Part shown: piece by piece, positions 14,849 to 22,849 of the stretch
How the letters are laid out: the number at the start of each line of letters is the position of its first letter
How positions within the stretch are numbered: the first letter of the stretch is position 1
Assembly (NCBI GenBank): GCA_016793045.1
Contig: JAEUKZ010000092.1
Location: 1 to 36,895 of the forward strand
DNA: 36,895 bases
Reading direction: 5' to 3'
From: Alphaproteobacteria bacterium
Lineage (GTDB): Bacteria > Pseudomonadota > Alphaproteobacteria > CACIAM-22H2
Position numbers and translations under genes: made by a program
The notes under the pieces: model-generated
Seen by the model: the letters and a program-made list of their open reading frames with translations, nothing else
What the model was told of the DNA's origin: nothing
The model's database searches: none

Positions 14849-16644
14849 CCTTCACCACGCGGCCGGAAATCCGCGGGCGCTTCGGGGTCGTCGCGGCGAC
14901 GCATTGGCTCGCGGCGCAGGCGGCCATGCGCATGCTCGAACTCGGCGGCAATGCGTTCGATGCCGCGGCGGCGGGGGGCTTCGTCCTCCAGGTCGCCGAG
15001 CCGCATCTCAACGGCCCGGGCGGCGACGCGCCGATCCTGTACTGGTCGGCCGCCGACCGGTACGCCCGCGTCCTCTGCGGCCAGGGTCCGGCACCCATGC
15101 GCGCGACGATTGCCCACATGCGTGGTCTCGGTCTTGACCTGATCCCCGGCACCGGCCTTCTGCCCGCGGTCGTGCCGGGGGCATTCGATGCATGGATGGC
15201 GCTCGCCGCGGCACACGGCACGATGGATCCGGCGGAAATCCTGGCCCTTGCGATCGGCTACGCGGAAGACGGCGTCCCGGTCCTGCCGCGGCTCGCGGCA
15301 ACCCTTTCGGCGCTTGAGACGATCTTTCGCCGGGACTGGCCGGATTCGGCCGCGCTCTACTTTCGAAACGGCATTCCGCAGGCCGGGGCGGTATTCGCCA
15401 ATCCGGTCCTTGCCGCGACCTGGCGACGGCTGGCGGCCGCCGGCGGCGGCACGCGCGCACAGCGCTTCGACGCCATCCGCGCCGCCTGGTCGGACGGCTT
15501 CGTCGCCGCCGCGATCGCGGACTATTGCGCGCGCGCCGCCGCCGTCGACATCACCGGGCGTGCCCACCGCGCCTGCCTGCACGGCGACGATCTCGCAGGC
15601 TGGCGCGCGCCGGTTGAGGCGCCGACCGTGCTGCCCTGGCGCGGCCGTCGCGTTCTCAAGTGCGGACCGTGGAGCCAAGGGCCGGCGTTCCAGCAGATGC
15701 TCGCGATTGTCGACGAGGATCCGCGTGCCGCGGGCGATCCGGCCGGCGAGGACTTCGTCCACCTTTTGGTCGAGGCGGCCAAGCTCGCGTTTGCCGATCG
15801 CGAGACGTACTACGGCGATCCCCGGCAGGCGGACGTGCCGCTCGAACGCCTGCTCGATCCGGCCTATGCAGCGGCACGCCGGCGCGAGATCGGGGATCGG
15901 GCGTCGGCGACGTTTCGTCCGGGCGCGATCCCGGGCTTCGGCAAGGCCCCGGACTTCGCCGCGGCCTTGGGTCGCAAACGCGAGGATGGCCTGCTCGCCG
16001 CCTATGGGGCGGGCGAGCCGACATTCGCTTCCGGCGATCCGGCGCATCGGCCAGCGGCGCTCGTCGGCGATACCTCGTCGATCGTCGTGGCGGACCGCTT
16101 CGGCAACATGGTCGCGGCGACGCCGTCGGGCGGCTGGCTGCAAGCTTCGCCGGCGATTCCTGAACTCGGGTTCTGTCTGGGGACGCGCGGCCAGTCGTTC
16201 TGGCTCGACGAAGGGCACCCGAACGCGCTCGCGCCGGGAAAGCGGCCGCGCACGACGCTGACGCCGACCCTCGTGCTCGACGATGCCGGTCCGGTCTACG
16301 CATCGGCCTCGCCCGGCGGCGACCAGCAGGATCAATGGCAGCTTCAGGTCATGCTTCGACATTTCGTCCACGGGCTCGACCTGCAGTCGGCGATCGATCA
16401 CCCGACCTTCCATGCGGAACAGTGGCCGAGTTCCTTCTATCCGCGCGGCGCGGTCGCCCAGGCGGTCAAGATCGAGGATCGCTTCCCGAAGGCGACGCTC
16501 GAAGCGCTCACCGCGCGCGGCCATGCGGTCAAGCCGGTTCAGCCATGGTCCGAGGGGCGCGTGTGCGCGGTCGCGTCCGGCGACGGCTGGCTCAAGGCGG
16601 CTGCAAGCCCGCGCGGGCAGCAGGCCTACGCGGTTGGCCGATAG
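14845..16644 (+). CDS. Gamma-glutamyltransferase-like Ntn hydrolase
   Basis: Predicted 599-aa proenzyme of the GGT family, which self-cleaves before a Thr to give a large and a small subunit. The Thr is T410 (GDTSSIVVADRFGN), predicting chains of about 409 and 190 residues, the family's usual sizes. Conserved elements include GGNAFDAAAA, VVPGAFDAW, the segment ATPSGGWLQASPAIPELGF and ASPGGDQQDQWQLQ. No signal peptide is visible, so it is probably cytoplasmic, unlike E. coli GGT. Residues after the nucleophile are SS rather than the common TH or CH, which may alter specificity. Co-translated with the GntR gene and 17 bp before a TRAP importer, it probably hydrolyses an imported gamma-glutamyl or other amide compound. 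Confidence 0.88.
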   Translation: MTFTTRPEIRGRFGVVAATHWLAAQAAMRMLELGGNAFDAAAAGGFVLQVAEPHLNGPGGDAPILYWSAADRYARVLCGQGPAPMRATIAHMRGLGLDLIPGTGLLPAVVPGAFDAWMALAAAHGTMDPAEILALAIGYAEDGVPVLPRLAATLSALETIFRRDWPDSAALYFRNGIPQAGAVFANPVLAATWRRLAAAGGGTRAQRFDAIRAAWSDGFVAAAIADYCARAAAVDITGRAHRACLHGDDLAGWRAPVEAPTVLPWRGRRVLKCGPWSQGPAFQQMLAIVDEDPRAAGDPAGEDFVHLLVEAAKLAFADRETYYGDPRQADVPLERLLDPAYAAARRREIGDRASATFRPGAIPGFGKAPDFAAALGRKREDGLLAAYGAGEPTFASGDPAHRPAALVGDTSSIVVADRFGNMVAATPSGGWLQASPAIPELGFCLGTRGQSFWLDEGHPNALAPGKRPRTTLTPTLVLDDAGPVYASASPGGDQQDQWQLQVMLRHFVHGLDLQSAIDHPTFHAEQWPSSFYPRGAVAQAVKIEDRFPKATLEALTARGHAVKPVQPWSEGRVCAVASGDGWLKAAASPRGQQAYAVGR

Positions 16645-16661
16645 CACGGAGAATCACGGCG

Positions 16662-18530
16662 ATGGCAACTTCGATGGACGTCAGCGCTTCACCGCCGAGT
16701 CGCTTCGTCGTTGGTGCCGCGACGCTGACGCGCGGGCTCGATTCCACGATCGGGGCGCTGGTCACCGGCTGCCTGATCGCGATGATCGGCATCGTCGGCG
16801 CCGGCGTGTTCGACCGCTACATCCTGCATTCCTCGCTCGCGTGGAGCGAGGAGGTGTCGATCTGGCTGTTCCTCTGCATCATCTTCCTCGGGCTTCCGCT
16901 CTCGGTCTCGCGCGAGGTCGGCCTCTCGCTCGGCGGCCTGTCGACGCGCCTCGGCGGCGTTCCTCTCGCAGTCCTCAAGGTCGTCAACGACGCCATCGTC
17001 GCCTATGTTCTCGTGCTGCTGGCGATGGGCGCGTGGGACGTCGCCGGCCTGATCGGCGGCGTCACGCCGGTCCTCGGCCTGCCGTCGTGGATTCCCTATT
17101 CGGTTCTCGTGGCCAACGCGTTGGCGACGCTGGTCTTCGTCGCGCTGAAGGTCGACGCTCACGGCCGCATTTCGCCGCTGCCGCTGGTCGCGATCGCCGT
17201 AGCGGTGCTCGCCTGGGCGGTGTTCCACCGCTTCGAACTCGTCATCCTGCCGGATGTCAGCCCGAGCCTCGTTGCCTTCATCGCCTTCCTGGTGTCGCTG
17301 ATTCTCGGCGTGCCGGTCGCCTTCGCCATGCTGTTCGGCGTCTTTCTCGCCCGCCTCGTCGGGGCGCCGATCCCAGAGGCCGGCATCGTGCAGCAGCTCG
17401 CCGCCGGCGCCTCCAAGTTCCTGCTGCTGGCAATCCCGTTCTTCCTGACCGCCGGCACGCTGATGAATATCGGCGGGCTGGCGACGCAGATCATCAACTT
17501 CGCGGCCACGCTGGTCGGCCACATCCGTGGCGGACTCGGCCAGGTCGTGGTGGCGACGGCGACGATGTTCGCCGGCATCTCGGGATCGTCGATCTCGGAG
17601 GCTGCGGTCGCCGCCAAGCTGTTCACGCCCGACCTGGTGCGCAACGGCTATCCGCGCGAAACCGCCTGCGCGATGATCGCCGCGGCGTCGGTGATTCCGA
17701 ACATCATCCCGCCCTCGATCGCGCTCCTGCTGCTCGCATCCTCCGCCAATCTCTCGGTCGGCGACCTGTGGATGGCCGGCGTGCTGCCCGGCCTCGCGCT
17801 GTCGCTGTCGCTGATGCTCGCGATCTACGTCATGGCGCGCATCTACGGCTATGGCGGCAAGCCCGAGCGCGCGCCGCTGGCCAAGATCGCGCGCACCGGC
17901 CTGAAGGCGGCGCCGATCCTGTTGCTGATGGTCATCATCCTCGGCGGCATCCGCTTCGGGATCGTGACGCCGACCGAGTCCGGCGTGCTGGCGGTTCTCT
18001 ATGCGCTCTTCCTTGGGCTGTTCGTCTACCGCGCCTACGACTTCCGGACCCTGCGCGATGGCCTGTCGCGCTCCGCGGTCGAGACGGCGCTGGTGGGCCT
18101 GCTGATCGGCGCCTCCGCTCCGTTCGCCTTCATCTTCATCGCCGAGCGCGTCCCGCAGGAGATCGTCGCCTTCGTCTCCGGCATCGTGGGCTCGAAGTTC
18201 ATGATGCTCCTGCTCGTGAACCTGGCGCTGCTGTTCTTCGGGATGATCCTCGACATCGGCGTCGCCATCCTGATCCTCACGCCGATGCTGATGCCGCTCG
18301 CCTTGCAGTTCGGGGTCGACCCGATCCACTTCGGAATCATCGTCGCAGTCAACCTCATGCTCGGGGGGCTGACGCCACCGGTCGGCATGCTCGTCTACGT
18401 CACGAGCTCGGTGACCAACACGCCGGCCGACGGAATCTTTCGCGCGATGGGCCCGACCTTGCTCGCGATGCTCGGTGCGCTGACGCTGATCTCCGCCTTG
18501 CCCTGGCTGTCGCTCGGGCTGATCCGCTGA
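16662..18530 (+). CDS. TRAP transporter permease, fused small (DctQ) and large (DctM) subunits
   Basis: Inner-membrane protein of 622 aa. The first ~170 residues are the four-helix DctQ part, with FDRYILHSSLAWSEE and WLFLCIIFLGLPLSV. From about residue 200 the DctM part follows (VSLILGVPVAFAMLFGV, GISGSSISEAAVA, IPNIIPPSIALLLLA, GGLTPPVGMLVYVTSS). Fused QM proteins of this kind occur in many proteobacteria. It moves a substrate, usually an organic acid, using an ion gradient together with the periplasmic receptor encoded next. ATG 16662 follows a GGAG; an ATG four codons later is also possible. It belongs to the operon 14141-20995. Confidence 0.94.
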   Translation: MATSMDVSASPPSRFVVGAATLTRGLDSTIGALVTGCLIAMIGIVGAGVFDRYILHSSLAWSEEVSIWLFLCIIFLGLPLSVSREVGLSLGGLSTRLGGVPLAVLKVVNDAIVAYVLVLLAMGAWDVAGLIGGVTPVLGLPSWIPYSVLVANALATLVFVALKVDAHGRISPLPLVAIAVAVLAWAVFHRFELVILPDVSPSLVAFIAFLVSLILGVPVAFAMLFGVFLARLVGAPIPEAGIVQQLAAGASKFLLLAIPFFLTAGTLMNIGGLATQIINFAATLVGHIRGGLGQVVVATATMFAGISGSSISEAAVAAKLFTPDLVRNGYPRETACAMIAAASVIPNIIPPSIALLLLASSANLSVGDLWMAGVLPGLALSLSLMLAIYVMARIYGYGGKPERAPLAKIARTGLKAAPILLLMVIILGGIRFGIVTPTESGVLAVLYALFLGLFVYRAYDFRTLRDGLSRSAVETALVGLLIGASAPFAFIFIAERVPQEIVAFVSGIVGSKFMMLLLVNLALLFFGMILDIGVAILILTPMLMPLALQFGVDPIHFGIIVAVNLMLGGLTPPVGMLVYVTSSVTNTPADGIFRAMGPTLLAMLGALTLISALPWLSLGLIR

Positions 18531-18573
18531 AGCGGGTGAATTGCCATCCAATGAAAACAGGGAGTATCAGACC

Positions 18574-19572
18574 ATGACCCATTCGATCTCGCGGCGCTCG
18601 CTCCTGGGTGCCGCCACCGCGGGCCTCGCAGGTGCCGGATTTCCCGCCATCGTCGCCGCGCAGCGCGTCAAGACGCTGACCATCACGTCGATTCTCGGCC
18701 CCGAATCGCCGCAGGCCAGGGTCTGGATCAAGATGCAGGAGGAGGTCGACCGCCGCCTCGGCGCCAACCGCATCCGCTTCAACGTCGTCACCGGCGGCGT
18801 GATGGGCGGCGAGCGGCAGGAGGCCGAGGGCATCCGCGTGGGCACCATCCAGGGCTCGCTCTCCACGCTCGCCAACCTCACGGCCTGGGTGTCGGACGGC
18901 GCGCTGTTCGACATGCCGTTCATGTTCCGCGACGAGGGCCATATCGGGCGCGTGATGGCGGGACCGATCGGGCAGGAGCTCTCCGCCAAGTACCTGCAGC
19001 AGGGGTTCCGCGTGCTCGGCTACATCAACTACGGCTCGCGCAACCTGTTGTCGAAGACCGCGGTCGAGCGGCCCGAGGACGTCCGCGGCAAGCGCATGCG
19101 CGTGATCCCGAGCCCGCTTCACATCGAACTGTGGCGCTCGCTCGGCGCCAACCCGACGCAGACCGCGATCACCGAAGCCTACAACGCGCTGCAGACAGGC
19201 GTCGTCGACATGATGGATTTCACCAAGTCGGGCTATGCGCAGCTCAAGCTCTACGAGGTCGCGCCGTTCTTCACGCTCACCAACCACATCTGGGCGCTCG
19301 GCGTGATGTACTTCTCGGAGACGTTCTGGCGGACGCTCTCGGCCGAAGAGCAGCAGGCGATCCAGCAGGCGGCGACCGTGTCGACGCCGCACTTCAACGC
19401 GCTTGCCAACGAGGATCACGGCCGCGCGCTTACCGAGGCGACGCGTGCCGGCGCGCGCATCATCGAGCCCGATCCGGCGCCGTGGCGTGCGGCGATGCAG
19501 CCGTTCTGGCAGTCCTTCGCGCCGCGCGTCGGCGGGCTTGACCGCGTGACGGCGGTGGCCAACACGCAATGA
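18574..19572 (+). CDS. TRAP transporter periplasmic binding protein, DctP-like
   Basis: Periplasmic receptor of 332 aa for the fused TRAP permease just upstream (43-bp gap). The signal is of twin-arginine type, SRRSLLGAA followed by AGLAGAGFPAIVAA. DctP features include GVMGGERQEAEGIRVGTIQG, DMPFMFRDEGH, and the segment VRGKRMRVIPSPLHIELWRSL with the Arg (RMRV) that usually clamps a substrate carboxylate. ATG 18574 has AGGGAG 9 nt upstream. The ligand is probably an organic acid. The stop overlaps the next gene (ATGA). Use of Tat export suggests it is exported folded, as seen for some other DctP proteins. Confidence 0.94.
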   Translation: MTHSISRRSLLGAATAGLAGAGFPAIVAAQRVKTLTITSILGPESPQARVWIKMQEEVDRRLGANRIRFNVVTGGVMGGERQEAEGIRVGTIQGSLSTLANLTAWVSDGALFDMPFMFRDEGHIGRVMAGPIGQELSAKYLQQGFRVLGYINYGSRNLLSKTAVERPEDVRGKRMRVIPSPLHIELWRSLGANPTQTAITEAYNALQTGVVDMMDFTKSGYAQLKLYEVAPFFTLTNHIWALGVMYFSETFWRTLSAEEQQAIQQAATVSTPHFNALANEDHGRALTEATRAGARIIEPDPAPWRAAMQPFWQSFAPRVGGLDRVTAVANTQ

Positions 19573-19808
19573 GCGGGCCCGGCGCCGGCACGCCCGACGC
19601 TGAGGACGATCGCGAGATCGACGTGCGCGAGGCGATCATCGAGATGGTGATCGCCTCGCTGCGCCGCTGGGAGGGGTTGGCCGTGACCCGCGAATCGCTT
19701 CGCGCCGACGCGTCCCATCGCGCCGCCTTCGTGCGCGTGCTGCGCGAGTGCCGGCCGCTGCCGATCGTCAAGGCGATCGAGGCCGACGCGCTCGCCAACG
19801 CTCTGTGA
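19569..19808 (+). CDS. 79-aa protein of unknown function in the TRAP/alcohol dehydrogenase operon
   Basis: I do not recognise this protein. It is small, acidic at the N-terminus (PDAEDDREIDVREAI), then probably helical (IIEMVIASLRRWEGL), ending DALANAL, with no signal or membrane segment. It begins with ATGA overlapping the DctP stop, and its own TGA is followed 32 bp later by the next gene's start. The tight coupling and normal codon bias argue that it is real. It could be an accessory subunit or a small regulator of the neighbouring dehydrogenase, but nothing in the sequence shows this. Confidence 0.65.
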   Translation: MSGPGAGTPDAEDDREIDVREAIIEMVIASLRRWEGLAVTRESLRADASHRAAFVRVLRECRPLPIVKAIEADALANAL

Positions 19809-19840
19809 CGCATCCGACATCCGTTTTCGAGGTATCGACC

Positions 19841-20995
19841 GTGCATCCCTTCACGTTCCTGCATTCGACCCGCCGCGTGATCTTTGCGCCTGGGGCGCTC
19901 GACCGGCTTGCCGACCTGGCGAAGGAGCACGGCGTTCAGCGGCCGGCCGTGGTGCTCGACGGCTACTTCGCGACGCAGCCGCTGCGCGACCGCCTGGTCG
20001 CGCTGCTCGGACCGGCGACGCGCGTCCATCCGGTGCCGCAGCAGGAGCCGGACCTGCGCATTGTCGAGTCCTGCCGGGCGTTCCTCGCCGCCGAGCCGTT
20101 CGACATGCTGGTCGCGGTCGGCGGCGGTTCGGCGATGGACGCCGCCAAGGTCGCGCGGATGCTGGTGTCGAATCCCGGCGAGGCCAGCGCGATCGCCGGG
20201 CCCGTCGGCGTCAGGATGCGGCCGCATGCCTCGCTGCTGGTCTGCGTCCCGACGACCGCCGGCACTGGCAGCGAGGTTTCGGAATCCTCCGTGATCGCGG
20301 CGCTCGACGGGAGCTACAAGCTTATCTTCCGTTCCGCCGAGATGACCGCGTCGATCGCGCTCCTCGACCCGACGCTCACGACCAGCGCCCCTGCGGGCGT
20401 CACCGCCGCTTCCGGCTACGATGCGGTCACCCACGCCGTCGAGGCGTTCACCGCCAAGACCGCCAATCCGATGACCGATCCGATCGCGCTCGCGGCGATG
20501 GAGAGCCTCGCGCGCCACCTGCCGATCGCCCATGCGGAGCCCGGCAACGTGGAGGCGCGCGGCGCCTGCCTTGTCGCCTCGATGCAGGCGGCGATCGCGT
20601 TCAATTCGGCGAATCTCGGGATCGCGCACGCGATCTCGGGCGCGCTCGGCGCGCTGCACCATGTCGGGCACGGGTTGGCGAACGCGCTGGCACTGCCCTG
20701 GACGATGGCGTTCAATCAGCCGGCGCTCGGCGCCAAGGGCGAAACGATCGCGCGCATCTTCGGAGGGCGAAGCGCAGCCGAGGGCCTGTCGAAGCTGCGC
20801 CACCGCGTCGGCCTCGACATCGCCCTCGATCGCGTCCTGCCCGCCGGGGCGGACTACGACGCGATCGCCGCCGGGTCGATGAAATCCGGCCAGGTGCGCG
20901 TCAATCCGCGCACGCCGACCGTCGCCGACATGCGTGCCATCCTCGAAGCGATGCGCCGGCCGACCGGCGGGACCCAGCCCGAACTGGGCCTCTGA
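19841..20995 (+). CDS. Iron-containing (group III) alcohol dehydrogenase
   Basis: Predicted 384-aa NAD(P)-dependent dehydrogenase of the Fe-ADH family. Cofactor motifs are VGGGSAMDAAK (GGGS at 94-97) and PTTAGTGSEV; the iron ligands are D194 and H198 (YDAVTHAVEAF), H263 (AHAIS) and H277 (GHGLANA). The motifs fit alcohol or lactaldehyde dehydrogenases; maleylacetate reductases have different residues at both cofactor motifs. I chose GTG 19841 (GAGGT 7 nt before) over GTG 19805, which overlaps the preceding stop but has no ribosome site. Last gene of the GntR-GGT-TRAP operon, it probably oxidises an alcohol released from, or reduces an aldehyde derived from, the imported compound. Its stop is 6 bp from the convergent diiron gene. 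Confidence 0.9.
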   Translation: MHPFTFLHSTRRVIFAPGALDRLADLAKEHGVQRPAVVLDGYFATQPLRDRLVALLGPATRVHPVPQQEPDLRIVESCRAFLAAEPFDMLVAVGGGSAMDAAKVARMLVSNPGEASAIAGPVGVRMRPHASLLVCVPTTAGTGSEVSESSVIAALDGSYKLIFRSAEMTASIALLDPTLTTSAPAGVTAASGYDAVTHAVEAFTAKTANPMTDPIALAAMESLARHLPIAHAEPGNVEARGACLVASMQAAIAFNSANLGIAHAISGALGALHHVGHGLANALALPWTMAFNQPALGAKGETIARIFGGRSAAEGLSKLRHRVGLDIALDRVLPAGADYDAIAAGSMKSGQVRVNPRTPTVADMRAILEAMRRPTGGTQPELGL

Positions 20996-21001
20996 CTGCG
21001 A

Positions 21002-21940
21002 TCACTCCGCCGCGAGGGTCCGCTTCGCGGCGTCGGGTCCCTCGATCTCCGGGATGATCGGAATCGGCACCGCGTGGGGTGCGACGTCCTCGCGGATCAC
21101 CTTGAGCGCGTCGGCGATGATCTGAACCTCTTCGTCCGGATGCGTCGCGCCAAGGCCGTATTCGGCGGCCAGCGTACGCGCGCGCGCCGAGCGGCGGCGT
21201 TCGTCCGGCGGCAGGTTGACGACCGAATAGACGCCGTTGAGCAGGCTGCCGCGCAGCTTCTTGGCGAACTTCTTGCCGAGGAGTTCCTTCTCCTCCGCCG
21301 TCAGGCCGTCGAAGAACCGCCGCATCAGGATCTTGCCGAACAGCACGTGGCGGGCCTCGTCGCGCAGGATCAGCTTGCAGGCCTGGCGGATCGGCTCGAA
21401 CCTGGCGTTGCGATACCGCGCCGTCAGCAGCTCGCCCGAAAGCTGCTCGAACAGCGTGTTCACCGCCATGCCGGCGTAGAACGACATCGCCTTCTCGTCG
21501 CGCTCGTCGTGATACTTGGGGATGATCATCTGGAAGTAGTCCGATCGCGGTACCGCCTGATACCCGCCCAGCGCGTCGGCGATACGGAACGACGCTTCGT
21601 GATGGCGCAGTTCCTCGACCATGAAGTTCGCGACATGCTGCTTGATCTCGAAGGGCAGGTGCTCGAACACGGCCTGGCGCATGCGCTCGGCGCCATAGGG
21701 GACCGCGCCGTGCTCCATCCACGCCCGCAGCGACCACCACTCCGCCCCGGCCTCGCGTACCTCCTGGGGCAGCCCGGCGGTGGCCTCGCGCAGCGCCGCC
21801 CAGTCGATGTCGACGGCGGCATCCCAGGCGAGCGTGCGCGCCTGCAGGCAGAGCTGCCACACGTCGTCGTAGGCAAGCGCGGCGACGATCGGGTAGGGAT
21901 TGGGGTTCTGGACCACTTCTTCGAGCATCGAGGCGTCCAT
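21002..21940 (-). CDS. Ferritin-like diiron protein, putative oxygenase
   Basis: Protein of 312 aa with a four-helix diiron signature: two ExxH pairs (MVEELRHHE, E110 and H113; LRDEARHVLFG, E195 and H198) plus acidic partners likely at E67 (EWW) and E165 or E170 (FEQLSGE). This ligand layout is shared by ribonucleotide reductase R2, AurF/CmlI N-oxygenases and related enzymes, which use O2. The overall sequence is not one I can assign to a named member. ATG 21940 follows GGAG by 8 nt. It is single and divergent from a UTRA regulator gene with 54 bp between, so a small-molecule inducer probably controls it. Hydroxylation or N-oxygenation is a guess from the fold. Confidence 0.8.
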   Translation of the reverse strand: MDASMLEEVVQNPNPYPIVAALAYDDVWQLCLQARTLAWDAAVDIDWAALREATAGLPQEVREAGAEWWSLRAWMEHGAVPYGAERMRQAVFEHLPFEIKQHVANFMVEELRHHEASFRIADALGGYQAVPRSDYFQMIIPKYHDERDEKAMSFYAGMAVNTLFEQLSGELLTARYRNARFEPIRQACKLILRDEARHVLFGKILMRRFFDGLTAEEKELLGKKFAKKLRGSLLNGVYSVVNLPPDERRRSARARTLAAEYGLGATHPDEEVQIIADALKVIREDVAPHAVPIPIIPEIEGPDAAKRTLAAE

Positions 21941-21954
21941 CGGGCGAACTCCAT

Positions 21955-21978
21955 CTTTGTACGCAATACCAGACAAAG
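21955..21978. promoter_or_regulatory. Inverted repeat between diiron gene and UTRA regulator gene
   Basis: CTTTGT (21955-21960) and ACAAAG (21973-21978) form a perfect inverted repeat with a 12-bp spacer in the 54-bp divergent gap. Its position and A+T content make it a good candidate operator for the adjacent GntR/UTRA regulator. Confidence 0.45.
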
Positions 21979-21994
21979 CTAGCATGGCCGGGCG

Positions 21995-22795
21995 ATGACG
22001 CCAAAGACTTCGTCCAGCCGCGCCGCGCGGCTCGACCGCGCCTCGGCGCTGCCGCTGTTCGCGCAGCTCAAGCAGTGGCTGCTCGCCGAGATCGCCGGCT
22101 GGCCCGATCCGGCACGCCGCTTCCACACCGAGGCCGAAATCGCCGCCCGCTTCTCGGTCAGCCGCCATACCGTGCGCCGCGCCATCGCCGACCTCGTGCG
22201 CGCCGGACTGCTCGCGCGCTCCCGCGGCGCCGGAAGCCACGTGCAGCAGCCGCGGCTGGCGGAAACGATCGACTCGCGGATGGACGTGCGCGGCGACTGG
22301 CGCGCGCTTGGCGTCGCGATGGCCATCCGCGTGCTTGACTTCGCACGTCAGGCGGCCGGGCCGGCGTTCGCGGCCGAACTCGGCGTCGCGCCGGGTGCGG
22401 AGATCCGCGCGATCCGCCGCCTGCGGCTCGTCGCCGGCGTTCCGGTGGCGCTCGACGAGCGCATCCTGCCGCTCGACGTCGCGGCACGCGCGAAGCTGAC
22501 GCGGCGATCGGCGGCAGGGTCGATCATCGACGCGCTGCGCCGCGCAGGCTTGACCGCGTCGGCGGAATGGCACATCGACGCGGTGCGTGCCGATGCGGAG
22601 GAGCAGGCGATCCTTCAAATCGACGCGGGCGCCCCGCTGCTGGTGCGCCGCATGCGCTATCTCGACCAGAACGGGCGCTGCATCCTCGCCGGCCGGTCGA
22701 TCCATCGTGGCGACCTGATGAGCTTCGTCGTGCGCCTGCCGCTCGATCGCGATCTCGGCAATCGCGTCGACTGGTTCACCCGGCAGCGCGGCTGA
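21995..22795 (+). CDS. GntR family regulator, HutC/UTRA type
   Basis: One-component regulator of 266 aa. The winged helix-turn-helix is at about residues 18-85 (PLFAQLKQWLLAEI, FHTEAEIAARFSVSRHTVRRA, DLVRAGLLARSRGAGSHV; segments split). The ligand-binding UTRA domain follows (IRAIRRLRLVAGVPVALDE, LPLDV, AILQIDAGAPLLVRRMRY). UTRA proteins sense metabolites such as urocanate, sugars or phosphonates. Divergent from the diiron gene with only 54 bp between them, it most likely represses that gene and itself. The ribosome site is weak. The C-terminus converges on the intradiol dioxygenase gene. Confidence 0.92.
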   Translation: MTPKTSSSRAARLDRASALPLFAQLKQWLLAEIAGWPDPARRFHTEAEIAARFSVSRHTVRRAIADLVRAGLLARSRGAGSHVQQPRLAETIDSRMDVRGDWRALGVAMAIRVLDFARQAAGPAFAAELGVAPGAEIRAIRRLRLVAGVPVALDERILPLDVAARAKLTRRSAAGSIIDALRRAGLTASAEWHIDAVRADAEEQAILQIDAGAPLLVRRMRYLDQNGRCILAGRSIHRGDLMSFVVRLPLDRDLGNRVDWFTRQRG

Positions 22796-22799
22796 CCGC

Positions 22800-22834
22800 C
22801 GCGGCGTTTCGACGAAGGCAGGCCGGACGCCGCG
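22800..22834. terminator. Possible convergent terminator hairpin
   Basis: An 8-bp perfect stem (22800-22807 with 22827-22834) encloses a 19-nt loop in the 54-bp gap between the convergent UTRA regulator and dioxygenase genes. There is no T tract on either side, so it is only a weak candidate. Confidence 0.3.
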
Positions 22835-22849
22835 CCCGCTGTCGCGCCT

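Noticed and set aside
16689-18551. 620-codon minus-strand frame opposite the TRAP permease
   Set aside because: Composition is a hydrophilic run of Asp, Glu, Gln, Arg and His, the mirror of membrane-helix codons; no start context and no recognisable fold.
19841-20995. Maleylacetate reductase to pair with the hydroxyquinol-type dioxygenase
   Set aside because: The cofactor motifs are GGGSAMDAAK and PTTAGTGSEV, typical of iron alcohol dehydrogenases; maleylacetate reductases differ at both. The gene is also in a separate operon.
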